A DNA stretch of 64,000 bases, from positions 372,001 to 436,000 of the forward strand of contig CAVPHV010000017.1 in NCBI GenBank assembly GCA_963704825.1, in the 5' to 3' direction. The translations under genes were made by a program, and so were the position numbers. Each line of letters starts with the position of its first letter. The first letter of the stretch is position 1. Below the pieces are notes generated by a model. The model was given only the letters and a program-made list of their open reading frames with translations. It ran no database searches and was not told the DNA's origin. Positions 63,767 through 64,000 of this stretch are shown here, piece by piece. This DNA is from CAVPHV01 sp963704825 (lineage in GTDB: Bacteria > Actinomycetota > Acidimicrobiia > Spongiisociales > UBA5794).

Positions 63767-63928
63767 ATGGCATCTGACAAACGGCCGCCGATCAACTTGG
63801 CGTGCGAGGAGTGCAAGCGGCGCAACTACGTGACCGTCAAGAACAAGACGAACACGCGTGAGCGCCTCGAACTCAAGAAGTACTGCCGTTGGTGCCGAAC
63901 GCACCAACCGCATCGAGAAACGCGATAG
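63767..63928 (+). CDS. rpmG: 50S ribosomal protein L33 (zinc-binding form)
   Basis: This 53-residue protein starts [20 protein letters not shown] and has the zinc ribbon C13-C16 and C40-C43 (YCRWCRTH). It belongs to the Cys-containing form of L33. The ATG follows GAGAGAGTGCAGC. It uses C/G-ending codons, in contrast to tuf just before. Confidence 0.95.
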   Translation: MASDKRPPINLACEECKRRNYVTVKNKTNTRERLELKKYCRWCRTHQPHRETR

Positions 63929-63931
63929 CCG

Positions 63932-63960
63932 AAGGCCCCGGTGAGCAACCGGGGCCTTTT
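63932..63960 (+). terminator. Intrinsic terminator after rpmG
   Basis: AAGGCCCCGG, a 7-nt loop and CCGGGGCCTT, ending in TTTT. This is the clearest rho-independent terminator in the window. Confidence 0.9.
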
Positions 63961-64000
63961 CGGTTCCGGGTCTATTCGGCCCAGAAGTCGTCGACCTGGT

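Noticed and set aside
63961..64000. End of a minus-strand gene (last codons ...QVDDFWAE, stop at 63972-63974)
   Set aside because: Only eight codons are visible, too little to support a feature.
1..64000. CRISPR arrays, insertion sequences, integrase/att sites, prophage
   Set aside because: No direct-repeat/spacer pattern, transposase, integrase or phage gene was seen in any frame; the DUF222/HNH gene is the only element with possible selfish behaviour.

Overview
The window is a dense, high-GC chromosomal stretch with almost no intergenic space. It carries no mobile element, CRISPR array or prophage. The gene content suggests an actinobacterium outside the well-studied genera, possibly an uncultured Acidimicrobiia-like lineage (inference only). 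The supporting signs are a 180-kDa-type NAD-glutamate dehydrogenase, a MenJ-like menaquinone reductase, a DUF222/HNH (13E12-type) gene under a mycobacterial-type LexA box, many apparently leaderless genes with a TANNNT element 6-9 nt before the start codon, and a tRNA-Tyr/Thr/Met-tuf-rpmG cluster.

Layout. (1) 1-5807 is a divergent respiratory locus. On the minus strand lie an unknown four-helix membrane protein (CTG start), a 2[4Fe-4S] ferredoxin, a cytochrome b6-type protein and a cytochrome b subunit IV-type protein whose N-terminus carries repeated 30-residue helical modules; no Rieske protein is visible. On the plus strand lie a cbb3-type subunit I fused to a mono-heme cytochrome c domain, and a second cytochrome c whose N-terminus carries the same 30-residue module. 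The cbb3-like core lacks every heme and copper histidine. (2) 5836-11912 holds a MenJ-like flavoprotein and the large NAD-glutamate dehydrogenase. (3) 11984-26977 is a complete 14-gene complex I operon, nuoA-N; its nuoL reads with two +1 frameshifts. (4) 26993-44476 is mixed housekeeping and accessory content: DinB-like protein, DUF222/HNH nuclease, bactofilin-like membrane protein, biotin-dependent acyl-CoA carboxylase pair, iron ABC transporter, a flippase-like membrane protein, GlsB-type protein, acyltransferase plus CPBP protease, TadE/TadG-like pair and a phosphodiesterase. (5) 44688-55067 is a second complex I operon with only 11 genes (nuoABCD HIJKLMN; no EFG), followed 13 nt later by a MidA/NDUFAF7-type methyltransferase. 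(6) 56268-63960 holds a large secreted subtilase, HtpX, three tRNAs, tuf and rpmG, ending in a textbook terminator.

How it may work together. The NADH-linked 14-subunit complex I and the 11-subunit complex I (which probably takes electrons from ferredoxin, as relatives do) would both feed menaquinone, whose side chain the MenJ-like enzyme may saturate. The b6-type locus with its own ferredoxin and a conserved heme c(i)-type cysteine could exchange electrons with the same ferredoxin pool. The ligand-less cbb3-like fusion is the most unusual item: by sequence it cannot be an oxidase, and it probably serves as a scaffold or electron conduit for the cytochrome c domains.
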